From positions 434,001 to 498,000 of the forward strand of contig JAGFMI010000016.1 of the NCBI GenBank assembly GCA_021030905.1: a DNA stretch of 64,000 bases, read 5' to 3'. This document shows, in pieces, positions 1 to 12,151 of the stretch (position 1 is its first letter; each line of letters begins with the position of its first letter). Made by a program: the position numbers and the translations under genes. The notes under the pieces are model-generated. The model was not told the DNA's origin, ran no database searches, and saw nothing but the letters and a program-made list of their open reading frames with translations. The DNA comes from Pyrenula massariospora (lineage: Eukaryota > Ascomycota > Eurotiomycetes > Pyrenulales > Pyrenulaceae).

Positions 1-1997
1 TCAAGAAACACCTTTTCGACGATTTCCCGTACTCCGCCTCGCCCAAGACCCTTGAGATGAGAACTGAACTGATGGCTGTCTTTTAGAACATTCTCCTCGA
101 GCCATTTCCGTGTGAAACGTAATGATACCGTCGATAATTGGGTAAAGCGAAGTTTTTGTGCAATCCACTCTCCGGTCACCAGAACGCTCCTGATATCTCC
201 CTCTCCACCACCATGATTCTGTGATAGACCTTCTCGGCGGCTGGTTACTCCCCAGGTCGCTTCGCATAGCCGTCTCACAGCATCATTGTCACACAGGACG
301 CCTTCTTTCTCGAATATTGATTTGATTCGCAAAGCCACTTTATCCAAGGGAGGGTTGCGCAGATGAACTACCTCGGCAGTATGAGAAGCACGTAGAGGTC
401 GAAGACTTGGATGATAAACGTCGTTGCAAATCAAGATCAAAGGGCGCTGCATCCGAAACGCGTCTTTCTTTGCACGTTGCTGATGTATCGAATGTTGTCC
501 TTTCGGACCAGAATTTTGCTGGTCAAGATGGACCAAATCGATCAGAGCCTTGATGAAGCCGCCCTCTCCTCCAGCACCAGAGCCACCAACGGCTCCGTCG
601 ACCTCATCAACTACTACACAAACTGGCCGACCAGCTTTCCTGACCGTTCTGTTGTCACGCTTAACATCGATGCCACGAACATTTTCCGTCCCGAGAGAGT
701 CCTTTATACGGCCTTTCACAATGTCTTTGCTTCTTTCATCACTTGCGTTGATCTCTAGGACTTCATAGCCAGCCTGCTTTGCGCACACATGAGCGAGTGT
801 GGTTTTACCAAGACCAGGTGGACCAGTGAGCATCAAGATTTTACGATGTTGATGTTCTTCTCCTTTATCGCCGAAGGGTCTCTTCTTCACTGTTCGAGGC
901 ACCTGTCCCGGGAAAACAATATGATCCCAGGATTTCAGCCAGCGAAGCACTGTTCGATGACTTCGTTCATCACCTACCAGGTCAGTAAACTTCACCGCCC
1001 GATATTTTTCCGTCCATAGGGCTCTTGCCGATTTCGAGTCGGTAGGTCTTGGTATTGTTTCCACCGATGAAATTGGCGTCTCTTTTGAGTTTTGGGTCGC
1101 CCTCGATTGTGCCTGGGAAATCTTTGCGTTGTTCAGTATGCTGTGCACTTCGATGCCGTAATAGCTCGTTTTCGCCCTTCCAGCAGCGTGCGTCGAGCGA
1201 GAGGCTATTGTCTGTTCATACGATAAAGCTTTCGTAACGCTCCGCTTTCCGACCGAGGTTGTCGAACCCGAGCAATTCTTCACGAATACTCCACTTATGC
1301 ACCTCGGATGGAAGATAGATTGGATTCTTGGAGGTAGGACCGGACTCAATGGATCATCACCGCAATCCCTCGAAAATGCAGCCTCATCACATGTTCCCAG
1401 CCCATAAGCTAGGGCAGGTGCTTGAGTAGGTTTGGTCGCACCGGCAGAATCTTCTTTACTCGGCCTCTCTTGTTCGTCGTCGTCATCTAGAAATCCACCA
1501 ACTATCCTTGGCCTTTTAAATTGAGCGGGCTCAGTTGGCTTGAGCAGCTTTCGTTTGCGAACCACTGGTGGTGGAGAGGAGCTTGGAGGGTACAGGACTG
1601 GCGAGGATGAGAAAGCCGTTGACATGTCCGGAGACGATGAATTGAATAATCTTTCCTGAGGCACGTAGGAAGATTTGGGGGATATTTGGTCTTTCGAGGG
1701 AGTTTCTGAGAAAGACACTCGGTCAATATAGAATATCCAAAGTATCTTTTCCAACTAACCCGGATTATGGAAGTCGTCACTGTTCAGTGGATTTGCGAGG
1801 AGCCAACTGTTATGTTGTATGACGACTCCTGCAGGCTTCTGCGCAGCTGCAAGCTCTCGTTGTTGGGTGTGCAATGCTTCAAGCTCCTGCGAATTAGTTT
1901 CGGAAAGGGGAAGAATAAGGTCAGCATCCAAATCAGGATGAAGGTGCACAGCAGGGTCGAATGAAGAGGGCAATTGTGGTGATGACAGTCCTTCCAT
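1..1997 (-). CDS. CTF18: Ctf18, large subunit of the alternative (Ctf18) RFC clamp loader; 3' end outside the window
   Basis: Ctf18 is the AAA+ subunit of the RFC-like complex that loads PCNA and supports sister-chromatid cohesion in the nucleus. Translation from ATG 1997 starts MEGLSSPQLPSSFDP. A 54-nt intron (1759-1706, GTTAGT...CTCAG) is followed by one open frame that leaves the window at base 1. Visible motifs are a YYGIEVHSIL linker typical of Ctf18, the LWTEKYR RFC box near 1010-1030, Walker A GPPGLGKTT near 800-825, the INASDERS box, Walker B VVVDEVDGAVGG near 580-615, and CNDVYHPSLRPLR (sensor 1 region). It is divergent from the BTB gene with a 427-bp shared upstream region. Between about 1230 and 1355 a second frame also reads like coding sequence, so the segment before the AAA+ domain may hold an undetected intron or an indel. 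Family identity is secure; the N-terminal third is less so. Confidence 0.88.
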
Positions 1998-2424
1998 TGT
2001 TATGACTCAATCATCTTCAATGTCGGGCCTGACATTAGTCGTCTTTGTGGACGGGATACTGCTGATGTTCGTCGCCGCGGGGAACGCGTAGAAAACACCG
2101 CCGACGCGCAGCGTGTAGAGCGCCCTCGAACAGAATCGGCTAGACCGCTGCACGCAGAGCTCTCCCTCAAGCTCACGCCCCACCGATCATCGTCGCCATC
2201 CACTAGACTGCGCCCCCGGCTCGGCACCCATACACCACCACCCACCAACCCTCGCAAGCCATTCTGACGTCCCCCCATGCCCCACCACTCCCGCTTTGCG
2301 ATCGATTAAATGCGTCGCGCCATCTACCTGGAATGCATTGCCCATCGCAAATTCCCATCCGGGGCCTCCTTGCAGAAATTGTTTCATCAAGTCTTTGAGC
2401 ATATATAAAGGGAATCGACCCTCT
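1998..2424. promoter_or_regulatory. divergent intergenic region CTF18 / BTB gene
   Basis: This is the shared upstream region of two divergent genes. A TATA-like atatataaag lies at 2401-2410, only about 15-25 bp before the chosen BTB start. It could mean that the BTB start lies further downstream, or the match may be chance. Another in-frame ATG at 2296 would extend the BTB protein by 43 residues without recognisable content. I see no other defined element. Confidence 0.4.
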
Positions 2425-3269
2425 ATGGGCGAATACTCCGTGAGCCATCTCGATGTCCACTACTACGACTTTGCCTACGACGGCAGAAAGCTCCGCATGG
2501 CAGCGCAAAATATATGCGATGCGCCGGCGAGGACCTACGCCGAGTAAGTTAGTTTGCACCAAAACCTTTGGACTCAACGTAAGCTCACATGGACTGACGA
2601 TGATTTGCGCATTTTTCTAGGTTGCTGTCGGGTCCCCTAGTCGATATCTACGTCGGCGAATCCAAGCGCCATTGGGCCCTGCACCGTAACCTGCTGTGTC
2701 ACCATTCAAACTACTTCCATAGCGAATTAAACGGTGACGGCAAGAAAAAGAGTGGGAGATTAGAACTACACGATAGCGAACCTGCGGCGTTTGAGCTATT
2801 GGTCAAGTGGCTGTACCAGGGCAAGATCGACGATGTGTCCAACATGCCTCTAGAGCGCAAGTGGGACTATGCTGAGGCATGCCAGAATCTATACCTCTTG
2901 TGCGACAAGCTTCAGCTGCCACAGCTGAAGAACATCGCGATTGATCAGTTCAGGAAGGGCTGTTATGAGGCAGGCGTGGTGCCGAATCCAGAGGAGATGA
3001 AGCCTGTTTATGAGAAGACGCCACCTTCTTCGCCGTTTCGGAAGCTTGTGAGTCGGATTGCGGCCCGCCAGATCATGGACCCGGAGAACGATAAAGACGT
3101 AACTACATATCGGGAATGTTTTGAAAACAGTCCGGATTTTGCCATCGATGTCATCGTGGCTATCAAACAAGGTTCGGGAGGCATGCTCTACGAAGATCCG
3201 ACCGACGGTGACGCTTGTGTCTTTCATGAACACCAGAATGGAGATAAATGCCGGCGTCTGAAGAGATGA
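2425..3269 (+). CDS. BTB/POZ domain protein
   Basis: Two exons, 2425-2543 and 2621-3269, are joined across a 77-nt intron (GTAAGT...TTTTCTAG). The junction restores YAELLSGPLVDIYVGE. The product has about 255 residues. The BTB fold is recognisable by the PLVDIYVG start strand, WALHRNLLCHHSNYF (dimer-core helix with the conserved H-x-x-LL pattern), FELLVKWLYQGKI and NLYLLCDKLQLPQLKN. The C-terminal half has no further domain that I recognise. Fungal BTB-only proteins of this size often serve as Cul3 substrate adaptors or are uncharacterised; no partner can be named from the sequence. The start is uncertain: 2296 is the alternative in-frame ATG. Confidence 0.8.
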
Positions 3270-6042
3270 AACAAGACTCAAGGTTGACTAGAAGAACCAA
3301 TCCGACTAGAAGGTGACACCTTAATATGGCACCCATAATCTGCGTTATCGCGCACAATCAAAAGAGCCTAATCAATGCCGTGCTCCTAATCAATACGACG
3401 AGCAGAAGGGCAACTTACACTCATCTCTATTCCGACGACAAAGGCAAGATTTCTCACCGATCTCAGTCTGTTGGAATGGGTAGGAACTTAATCAGTGCCG
3501 AATAGCTCGACGACGTTGACTACGAGAGGCACGAAAAGGCGTCATCTAGTCTATGATAAAGAGGCAGAAGGGGCAATATCAGGAATCGAGAGATAACCAC
3601 GTCCTGATCTAGTCTTCTAGGGCATAGAGTAGGGTTTTGGAGCAGAGGAGCGGGAATCTATCAACCGTCTCTACGCATATATTGCCTTTCACATGTGAGT
3701 AATTAATCTGATCGATTAATGAACTCATTTTCGTATTGTCTATCCAATCAGGGAACAATTCTCGAGCCGACTTTTAAAAACCTCTTAGCGAACTAGATGA
3801 GATCGCTAACTAAAAGCTGGACGAAATAGCTCCAATATACCAACTGGCATAGACCACTTCGTTTCTCAGAGTCAATTGGATCAGGCGACCTGTTCTCGTG
3901 AACTCTCGTTTCCCCCTCCACGAATTGTTCATATTCGCCGATGAAACATATCAAATACCACTCTTGGCCGGATACAAAGCCCGAGACAGCAGTCTTAGAG
4001 CTGATTACTTTATGTCTGAGCCTGTGCGAACCAGGTCACGGACGGGCTTCTCGTGCACTTTTGCATTGTATCCGGTATTGGGGCTTGAAATGGTGGAAAG
4101 ACCTTCTGTCGGATAGATTCAGCTTCAGAGACTCCCAGTGGACATCGAGGGCTTGACCGTTACGCAATCATCTTATGTTCTCATGCGATTCCTATACGGT
4201 GGCGTTCTTCAAATACCAGATAGCGCCTTGATCTCCAAATGACAGCGAAAAGAAACTGAAAAGGAGAAAGGGATGAAGATATGGTGTAGCGGGCAGAAGA
4301 TGGAAAATAAAAATATGGTGTATGGGAGAGAGCGGTGGTAAATTGTTCTGAGGGAAGGCTGGAATATTTTACTGATTCCTTTGTGCGCTATGGATACGGG
4401 CAAAGGCGTGTTACCAGTGCACAAACGGTAAACTTCAATTGGAAGACACAGAATAAGAATAGGAAACCCTCTTTGATCGTGGAAGACCGCGCCTTGCTTA
4501 GTTGCCATTCTTTTAGATAAAATGAAATTGAGAAAAATTCCTTCCGCCATAGCGGGTAAGGTGTTTTGAGGGGATCAAGATTTTGATAATTGGTAACTAC
4601 AGTTGATCTAATTTAATCCTTCGCGGAGAAACTTTGGCTTCGGGAAACGCGTTTCAAGGCGTTTTAGAGCCGGTGAGGTATGCTGGGGTCTTCGGAACGA
4701 CTATTGAGCCGCGCTGGGAAGGATGAGAGCCGGAAACTTGGATTGCTTCTATCGAGAGTTTATTTCCTGATACTCAAGAGTATCTTCAAGGCCATCAGAC
4801 TCTCATTGAAGAGTGTGCAGCGAGACTAGTCAGGTTGGTGAGAATCATGACCAGCTTAGAAGATCAAGGTGGTGATTTCGCGACAGATTTGCGCGTCTCA
4901 ACCACACTTTCTCCTGGTTTCTGTTCGGGGTGAATTCAGTACCGGATTACCCAAGAATGTCTCTAGGAAATATGACGGTTCTAGAATTGCATTGTTGGCA
5001 GATCGCAGAGATCCTTGCTAGGGATCTCAAGGGGAGCCTCGGGGGGAGGAGGGAGGTGGATGAGAGCACGGCCACCGGCCATGTTCCGCAGCAAAATTCT
5101 CGAAACTTGGAGGTTGTCACCAGGCCCGGGAGGGGGTGAGTTTTGTGTTCTATCACATTTTCAGCCTTACCGGAAAAGCTTTGTTTCCACTTCAATTTTT
5201 TTGGCAGTAGCTAAGCCACACCTGCTTCAAACGAAACAAGGAAAGTATCAAGGTCTCATTCGTCGGGTCAATTTTAGATTCCCTGGACTTTCTTTCCAAT
5301 GTCCTCCACGTTTTGAAAGCTATTTCGACGCTCGAGCTCTAGATCAATCCAGCGTGCTCAACATCAACTATTGTTGTGCAATCGCCAGCCATCTCGGGAA
5401 ATGGTTTTCGACAGGTCAATGGGATCCCTTCCTCCGCTTCCCGAGGAATTATATTTTACTCTCGTCTAGGATCACACCCAAGAAATGAGCCATTGGCAAG
5501 GCATTACTTGGATCTGGCATGTGAAGAATATTGGCCGTTGAGCCGGACTTGAGGGCCAAAATTAGACGAATTAGATGTACTTATCGTACCTGAAACATTC
5601 TCAGAAACCCTCTGATACCAGGATGCTCACTTACGGACTTTCCTAAATCATCTGGTCGATTTATGACAACTACTCGGACGGCTTCCGACGGCTTTTTACG
5701 TTACATTTTATGTCTTTAATTCTTTTCATGAGGCTGAGCATCTAGCGAGCCTATTAGAGGGAACCTATAGAAAACCTACTCTCCATGCTTGGTCAATGAG
5801 CTATCGAATGCGCCTTGCTGCGATTGCCTCCCCACGGTATGGAGACGGAGCTTAGTGGTCATTGCAATGGTTGACGGATAGAAAAGACAACAGGTTTGTT
5901 GAATACAATTGCTCCCTCTTTTCAGAACAGTAGTCCATTTTCACTCTTATTTTAATTTGAAACCTTTACCTCACCTCCGCCCTTTAATTTCCTTATGATT
6001 GATTAGTATAGATTGGACGTGTTCCAAAGCAAGAGAATCACT
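3270..6042. other. gene-poor stretch, possible decayed coding fragments
   Basis: No complete gene is recognisable in 2.8 kb. Two spots read like fragments. At 4738-4930 (+) a roughly 63-codon open stretch contains DTQEYLQGHQTLIEECAARL and ends at a possible GTGAAT donor. Near 3925-3990 and 4150-4240 (+) there are short BTB-like strings (LFIFADETYQIPLL, LMRFLYGGVLQIPD) in the wrong order for one domain. The longest open frame, 5015-5488 (+), has no recognisable motif and is probably spurious. Confidence 0.4.
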
Positions 6043-8675
6043 ATGATTGATGCAACCAACGCTGAAGATCAATACGTCGAGATTCCGGCTGAAGAGTCTT
6101 CAAGTTACGCTTCATACACACCCGAAACTCCAAATTTTAGCGCCTCGGAAATCGCCTCGACGGATAAGCGGGCGGCTCCTGATCCTCTGGGATATCAGAA
6201 CTCCTCACTGATAGATCGCAAAAGAGTATCTTCTTCTGTCGCAAACTTTCGACCGTGCTCGCCCAAAGCCCGGTCGTTCTTCAAGCATTTTCAAGGATGG
6301 CGTAATGGCGTCACCGCAGGTGCCATTGGTACTGGGATCATCCTGTTTGTCAACATTATTCTGCTCATCCTGGCCCTGACAAAATTCGAACGCTCAAGCG
6401 GATTGGGAACGCTCTATAGCGGTGACTGTGTTACCGGGAAAACAAGAGCCTCCACCTTGCACTTGATAATTAATATTTTATCCACGACGCTTCTTGGTGC
6501 TTCTAGCTACACGATGCAATGCTTAAGCTCGCCCACACGCTCAGACATCGATCGAGCTCATGCGGAGAGAAGGTCTCTTGACGTTGGGGTTCCAAGTTTT
6601 AGAAACCTGTTCCACATCAGTAAAACAAAGGCTACACTCTGGAGTCTTCTGTGCTTGAGTACAATGCCTCTTCATCTCTTGTATGTGAGAAAGCTCTTCT
6701 CTACCCATCCTGTTCATTTCATTGCATTGTTAAGATCACTGAGGTGGACAGCTACTCGTGTTGCCTTTGCGAGGATCCTCAATACGTTTCAGATTTGAAA
6801 AAGTGATACTAATACATGTCTAGTTGGAATTCTGTCGTTTTCTCTACGACAAGTGCCAACGAATTTGGTTACCTAGTTGTTGATGAAAATTTTCTCTCCA
6901 ATCGACCCTTCACATATCCGTTCCAAGGCGTTAATTTTTCTTCTCCATTCGCTCCCGAGGACTTTTTACATGCTAGCGATGTCGAAAACATCCGAGCATC
7001 ATTCCATGCAGGTAACTTTAAACGATACGACGTGCCTGATTGTATTACTATATATGGAGACGATTTTTTGACTACACGACGAAATCTGCTAGCGGTAACG
7101 TTTCCCATTCCAGTACGTAGCATAAATCAGGCGCCTTTAACCAGCTCTTATCTTAATCTAAGAGCAAGAAACTCTTCGGAATCGTTACTTGAGATGACAG
7201 CTCGCCCTTTTCAGAATGGATCATCCCTTATCGGCTGTGAATTGGTGGGCACTAATATTGAAAGGCAAAGAGATTGGCTCTGTCGCAGATGCGAATTCTG
7301 TGATCGCTGTTCTTCAGCAGTGATAAGGGACCAGTTTGAAAAAACTGGTGAATGGCAGCTTTGTCCCTCGCAGGGCACGCATGGTTATACCGAGGATCTG
7401 GCTCTATGTTATCAGATACGTTACTGTCTCAGTGAAGAGAATGTCCCGCAAAAATGCACCTTGCAGTATGTACCCGCCATTTTAGGAGTGGTCGTGTGCT
7501 GCAATATCATCAAAATGCTCTGTATGCTGGCAGCAACAAGGATATTGTGGGTAGAAAACGAGCCAATTTTTGCTACGGTTGGGGATGCAGTGGTCTCTTT
7601 CCTTGAACGACCGGATCCCTACTCGGAAAGCATGTGTCTGATCGATCTTTCAACGCATGATCGAATTATGTATGACATCGCGTGGAAGAATATAAAATTG
7701 CCAATCTCACTAGCATATACAGGAGTCGTACAGAAGAAGATCTTTTCTGCAACATCAAAGACTCGATGGCTCGGCACCATGATCGTTTGTGGCTTATACT
7801 TGCTGGTTGGGATAATCTTGCTGCACGCATCCATTGCTGCGCTACGAGGCCAATCTTACTCTCTGCGCAAAGTCTGGAGCCTGGGCATGGGCAAACCAGA
7901 TCCCGATGCCGTACTTGATCCCGACCGCGCCTTTCAAGATTCCTCCGGCACCATGGCCGAACCTTCCAGCCACGACACAGCAGCCATCTTCGGAAATGTC
8001 CTCATCAGCAACATATTTCAACTAGCTCTCTCAGCCACCTATTTTCTCTATAATTCACTCTTCACAGCGCAATGCGGCGCCTTAGAATGGTCCAACCACG
8101 CCAAAAAGTACCTATCCCTAAGAGTCACTGTCCCCACTGGCGACCAAAAATCTTCATGGTTTCTCCATCTACCATTTAAATATGGGGCGCCTCTGACCAT
8201 CACCATGACCGTTCTACACTTCCTCATCTCCCAATCAATCTTCCTTATCCGCATCCAATGGTACAACCTCGACGGCTCTCTGGACCCAGGTAGATTTATC
8301 TCCGACGTGGGCTTTTCCCCGCTAGGCATCCTCTGCTCCGTCTGCGTGGGAGCCGCCCTGCTTCTCGCGCAGATCTTGCATGCGTTTCGACCCCTCGACG
8401 CGAGCATGCCAATCCACGGAAACAAAAGCATGATCATCGCCGCGGCGTGCCATCCTCCAGCAGAAGAGGGAGGGCTCGCTGGCCTCGAAGCAGGTCACCA
8501 GTGCGAACCACACCGGTCCGGCACTCTCTCCAGAGATTCCATCGCCGCAAAACCGTTGAAGTGGGGAGCGATTCCACCACGGGCCCACCTTGACGGAGGA
8601 GAACCAAGCATCGGACACTGCTCTCTGAGCGCGGGACCGGTGCATTTACCCGTCCCTGGACGGAAATATGCATGA
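6043..8675 (+). CDS. DUF6536 fungal multi-pass membrane protein
   Basis: Two exons, 6043-6680 and 6824-8675, are separated by a 143-nt intron with GTATGT donor, a perfect TACTAAT branch site and a TAG acceptor. The junction gives PLHLFWNSVVFST. The product has about 829 residues. After a polar N-terminal tail of about 85 residues comes the DUF6536 core: FQGWRNGVTAGAIG, the first membrane segment (IILFVNIILLILAL), GLGTLYSGDC, HLIINILSTTLLGASSYTMQ, LSSPTRSDIDRAH and DVGVPSFRNLF. Further hydrophobic segments follow near 7480-7540, 7770-7830, 7990-8060, 8190-8250 and 8310-8370. An extracytoplasmic Cys-rich patch (CRRCEFCDRCSS) lies between. The family is common in Pezizomycotina and its function is unknown. 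The stop at 8676 lies well beyond the last membrane segment, so the C-terminal tail of about 90 residues is poorly constrained. Confidence 0.85.
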
Positions 8676-10080
8676 TCATGGGACAGCAGGCTGAACTGAC
8701 TTTTCGGTACGGTAGGAGAGAGGATAGTGAGCGATTAGAGTAATGAAATAAATCATGTATCTTGTGAAAGAATCTTTGTACTTGGTGCCAGCAGATCTTC
8801 GGTCCAACCGACCCACATACGCCTAAAAGAGTCGTATCGAAGGTAAGACGTGCTTCAGAAAAAGAGCGCGATCTCATCCCTAGCCTAATTTAAAATATTA
8901 TGTGTTCAGCATCTTTGATTTCTTACAGTTTTTCTGAGCCCTAAGGTTCCTCCTAGTTGCACACACTGTAGCTTTGTTGCTCATCCCTCTTCATTGGAAA
9001 AGAATCTCACCGACGATGTTGGTGCCTGTCGGGTAACCATGTTGCTAAACTAAACAACCATTTCAGCTGCATGAAGACATCTCTTGCCTATTCTTCCCTG
9101 TAAACGTATGCCATAGGATTCACCTGCTAGCTTATGATCTGAAGGCGTGGGTCCACCGTATAGAAAAACGGGAGGGCCATGACAGAGTCCATTTGGGGTT
9201 TTTTGGGAACTGCTGGGATAACGGAGATCTGCGTTCGGCTGAGGAAAGTTCCTTATTGATGCTCAGATTTCACATATGCGCCTTCTGCTCACCCGTTTCG
9301 GACTCTCGGGCGTTAAGGCAATGCCGCTCTTATTCACCCCTTCCTCGCGTTAGCTGCACCCACTGCTCGCCCCCATGGATCCTCATTATTAGATCTTGAC
9401 CCTAAATTTGCCAGAATTCGACCCTGGTCTGCGGTTAACGACCAAAAAAGGTGATCTAGGAAAAGAGATGGAAGTACACAAAGCCGCACTTTTGATCAGA
9501 GTCATAACTCCAAATGGTTCATGACTTCCAACATCTGAGCTAGGTACTTTGCGAGATATGACTCGAGAGACTCGCCAAAAGAGATTACACCTCCCCCTGG
9601 TTGACGATAATGCATGCCTTCTTTGGAATGGTGTGGACAGAATGAGGTCCTGGTAAATGGCATGGCCTCCACGCTAGCCCTCCGTGGCCGAAGGAGCAAG
9701 CCACACCATTGCTACAGATTCCTAATCGAGATGCTAGGCCCACGACTCAGCTAGCCACCAAAACGCTCAGCACACTTCGTTGACCTTGTTGACAGAAATC
9801 AAGATAAATCCCGCATCGTTCTAGCCATTGTCAGGCGCAGATCTGTAGAGCACATAACGTCATGCGACTCAGAATATGAACAGCACTGCTGGATGGAAAC
9901 CCCTTTTGGACCATTGCAGTCAAGGCCATGAAGTGCGGCTCAGCTGAGGTTGTGGAACAGGTATTTGCTTTTGTCATACTACTATAATAAAAAGACTTTC
10001 CTGGCCGACGGCTTTGAGAAGCGTTCTGTACACTCAACTCTCTCTACACACTCTTTTCTTCCGAATTTCCTATAGCCAAT
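8676..10080. other. intergenic, no recognisable gene
   Basis: A 1.4 kb region between the DUF6536 gene and the cutinase gene. All open frames are short and motif-free. It includes the 3' UTR of one gene and the promoter of the next. A CT-rich run (ctctctacacactcttttcttcc) lies at about 10036-10060, just before the cutinase ATG, as expected for a fungal core promoter or leader. Confidence 0.5.
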
Positions 10081-11085
10081 ATGTTAACTCAAGCTTTTGT
10101 GATCTTGGTCTGGCTCTTGTTTACTCTGCTTGCCAGCTCGCACCTACATGATTCTCAATCGGTCCTTATTTCGAACGACTTGTGTCCTACAGGAGCTCTG
10201 AATGATGCGTGCCCTATTGGGGCGCACATCGTAGGTGTCCGCGCCACCACCGAGCCGCCAGGATTTGGAGGCATGGGAGAATTGGTTGAACAACTTTTAG
10301 ACAAAATACCAGGATCAAGTGCATGCGCCATTGATTACCCAGCACAGGGCATCACTATACCTCCTCCTTATCCTCCAGAACCCGATTTTCTTCTATACAG
10401 GCAATCAGAACAGACGGGGGTTGACAACTTGAACTATCACATCACGAACTTCACCGAGAGCTGCCCCAACACGAAAATTATTCTTATGGGTTACTCACAG
10501 GTTAGTGTATAATCTTAGCCCATAAGAAGACTAGACAAATACTAAAAGTGCCACTCAAGGGAGCCCATGTTGTCGGTGACTCGCTTTGCGGCCGGGTTGG
10601 TTCTGGTTGGTTTCCTCGACAGCAATCGCTGGACCCGAAATACACCGCGGCAGGTAAGTCCACCACGTTGTCACTGATCATTTCCAAGATAACTCTTCGC
10701 TGATGTCCACGCGTAGTCACGGCCATCATCCAATTTGGAGATCCAAGCAACCGAGAGCCTGCTGATTTACCATGGCACGTCGGGACTTCAAATTGGTACG
10801 GTGTAAGTAGAAAATACTCCCACAGCCACGTGATTTTGCAGCGCCGTTTGCTAACTTAGCTGGCCCATCCAGATATTTAGAAGACAGAGCATCGCAAATT
10901 GTACCAGCCTTGGGGGTAATTGGCAGTCGTACTGTGATGAAGGAGATCCATTCTGCTCCGCCGGGGGTACCAATGTGACAGTGCACTTGAATTACGTCCC
11001 AAAGTACGGCAGCGCGGCGGTTGATTTCATCATCAACAAGGTCTGCGGACCTGGGGGTTGTCTTTCTTTCGAGCAAGAACTATGA
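10081..11085 (+). CDS. secreted cutinase / acetylxylan esterase (CE5 family)
   Basis: Four exons: 10081-10500, 10560-10653, 10717-10802 and 10873-11085. Introns are 59, 63 and 70 nt, all with GTWAGT-type donors, and every junction keeps the frame. The product of about 270 residues starts with a hydrophobic signal peptide (about residues 1-20, LVWLLFTLLASSH). The serine hydrolase core carries VRATTEPPGFGGMG, CAIDYPAQG, the nucleophile elbow GYSQGAHVVGD split by intron 1, IIQFGDPSN, YCDEGDPFC with the catalytic Asp, and the His in VHLNYVPKYG. Paired cysteines match the CE5 disulfides. It should hydrolyse ester bonds in cutin, or acetyl groups on xylan, outside the cell. The QGAHVVGDSLCG context is shared by both CE5 subtypes, so the substrate cannot be chosen. 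There is no carbohydrate-binding module or C-terminal tail. Confidence 0.9.
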
Positions 11086-12151
11086 GCTTATGTCAAGCTG
11101 ACCACTGCACCCGAAGAGGTGTCGCTCCATCCAGTGATTATACTGTTTATGTTTGGCAGCTTATGAATTGTAAGGGTGTGCTAGCGCATAGCCTACGCAC
11201 AGAAGTCGTGTAGTGTCAATTTGCACGGAAATTGCAGAGTTTTCATTAAGTCATCGTCAATCGCTAGTCAGTGGACAAAATTGCGATTCACATTCAACAA
11301 AAGGTGTCTTGCCCTTAGACACGATACACGCAGCTATGCCCTAACATGCCCCAAAAGTAAAAGTCTTATCCTGCTTCTGCGCCAATCTCCCATCGGTACA
11401 ACAGCACAAGGATTGTCGACGTCGATCTCAGTGGCCTGCATACGCAACGCCGAAGTCTCTGCAGAGTTTCAAGAGATTCAGGCGTTATTTGCCGGGAAGA
11501 CGGTCCAGTCTCTACCTCAATCGTCGTCTACCAAGAAAGCATTTTCATGTAGCTATCGGTCGCTAGTCTTCGCTGTATTAATTGAATATGAAAGAGGACA
11601 AAATAGAGATAAAACATTATAGGACCTCTTCAATCACTGAGATAAAGCAATTAGTTGCTCACTCTGGTAGCACGACACGCAAAAGTGACGATTGCGGGCC
11701 CGCTTTCTCTTCTGAGATACATATTAGATGCCCGTCCAGTCAGCCTACTTATCCGCTGACTTGTCCACTGGCGACTGTTCTGAGTATGATGGTACTGTCA
11801 ACGTGCTTATGCCCGTAGAATGACTATGCATTTCTGAAGATGTGGTGTCCGTTATCGGACCGAGACCGTCTTGGTAGCCGAATTCGCCGCTGATTGTGGG
11901 AGTGATAGTACCCTCATACGCGGGCAGGAGATGAGATAGCGGACGTAGCAGAAGCAGCCGGAGCCCTTTTTGGAAGCAGAAGGGCCGGAATAGGTCGTGA
12001 GCTAGACGATGTCTGCGTTTTTTACTTTAAAGAACTCAACGAACGTGTCGAGAAACTATCCAAAGTCGCCAATTTCTTAAGAAGAAGCGGACGGTGACCA
12101 ACAAGCGGCGCACTCACTTGACGAGATCGACGTCTCCGACGGCCTGACATA
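11086..12151. other. intergenic, no recognisable gene
   Basis: This 1.07 kb lies between the converging cutinase (+) and peptidase-like (-) genes. A 133-codon open frame at 11221-11622 (+) has no recognisable motif, no signal peptide and no splice context, and I do not call it. Confidence 0.5.

Noticed and set aside
3898-4240. BTB-like strings (LFIFADETYQIPLL, LMRFLYGGVLQIPD)
   Set aside because: They are in the wrong order and frame for one BTB domain and are too short to call a second BTB gene; mentioned only as possible decay products.
5015-5488. 157-codon open frame on the + strand
   Set aside because: No motif, starts inside a G-rich run, and no splice or promoter context; most likely chance.
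9405-9440. tRNA B-box-like string (GGTCGAATTC on the minus strand)
   Set aside because: No matching A-box, acceptor stem or cloverleaf could be drawn around it.
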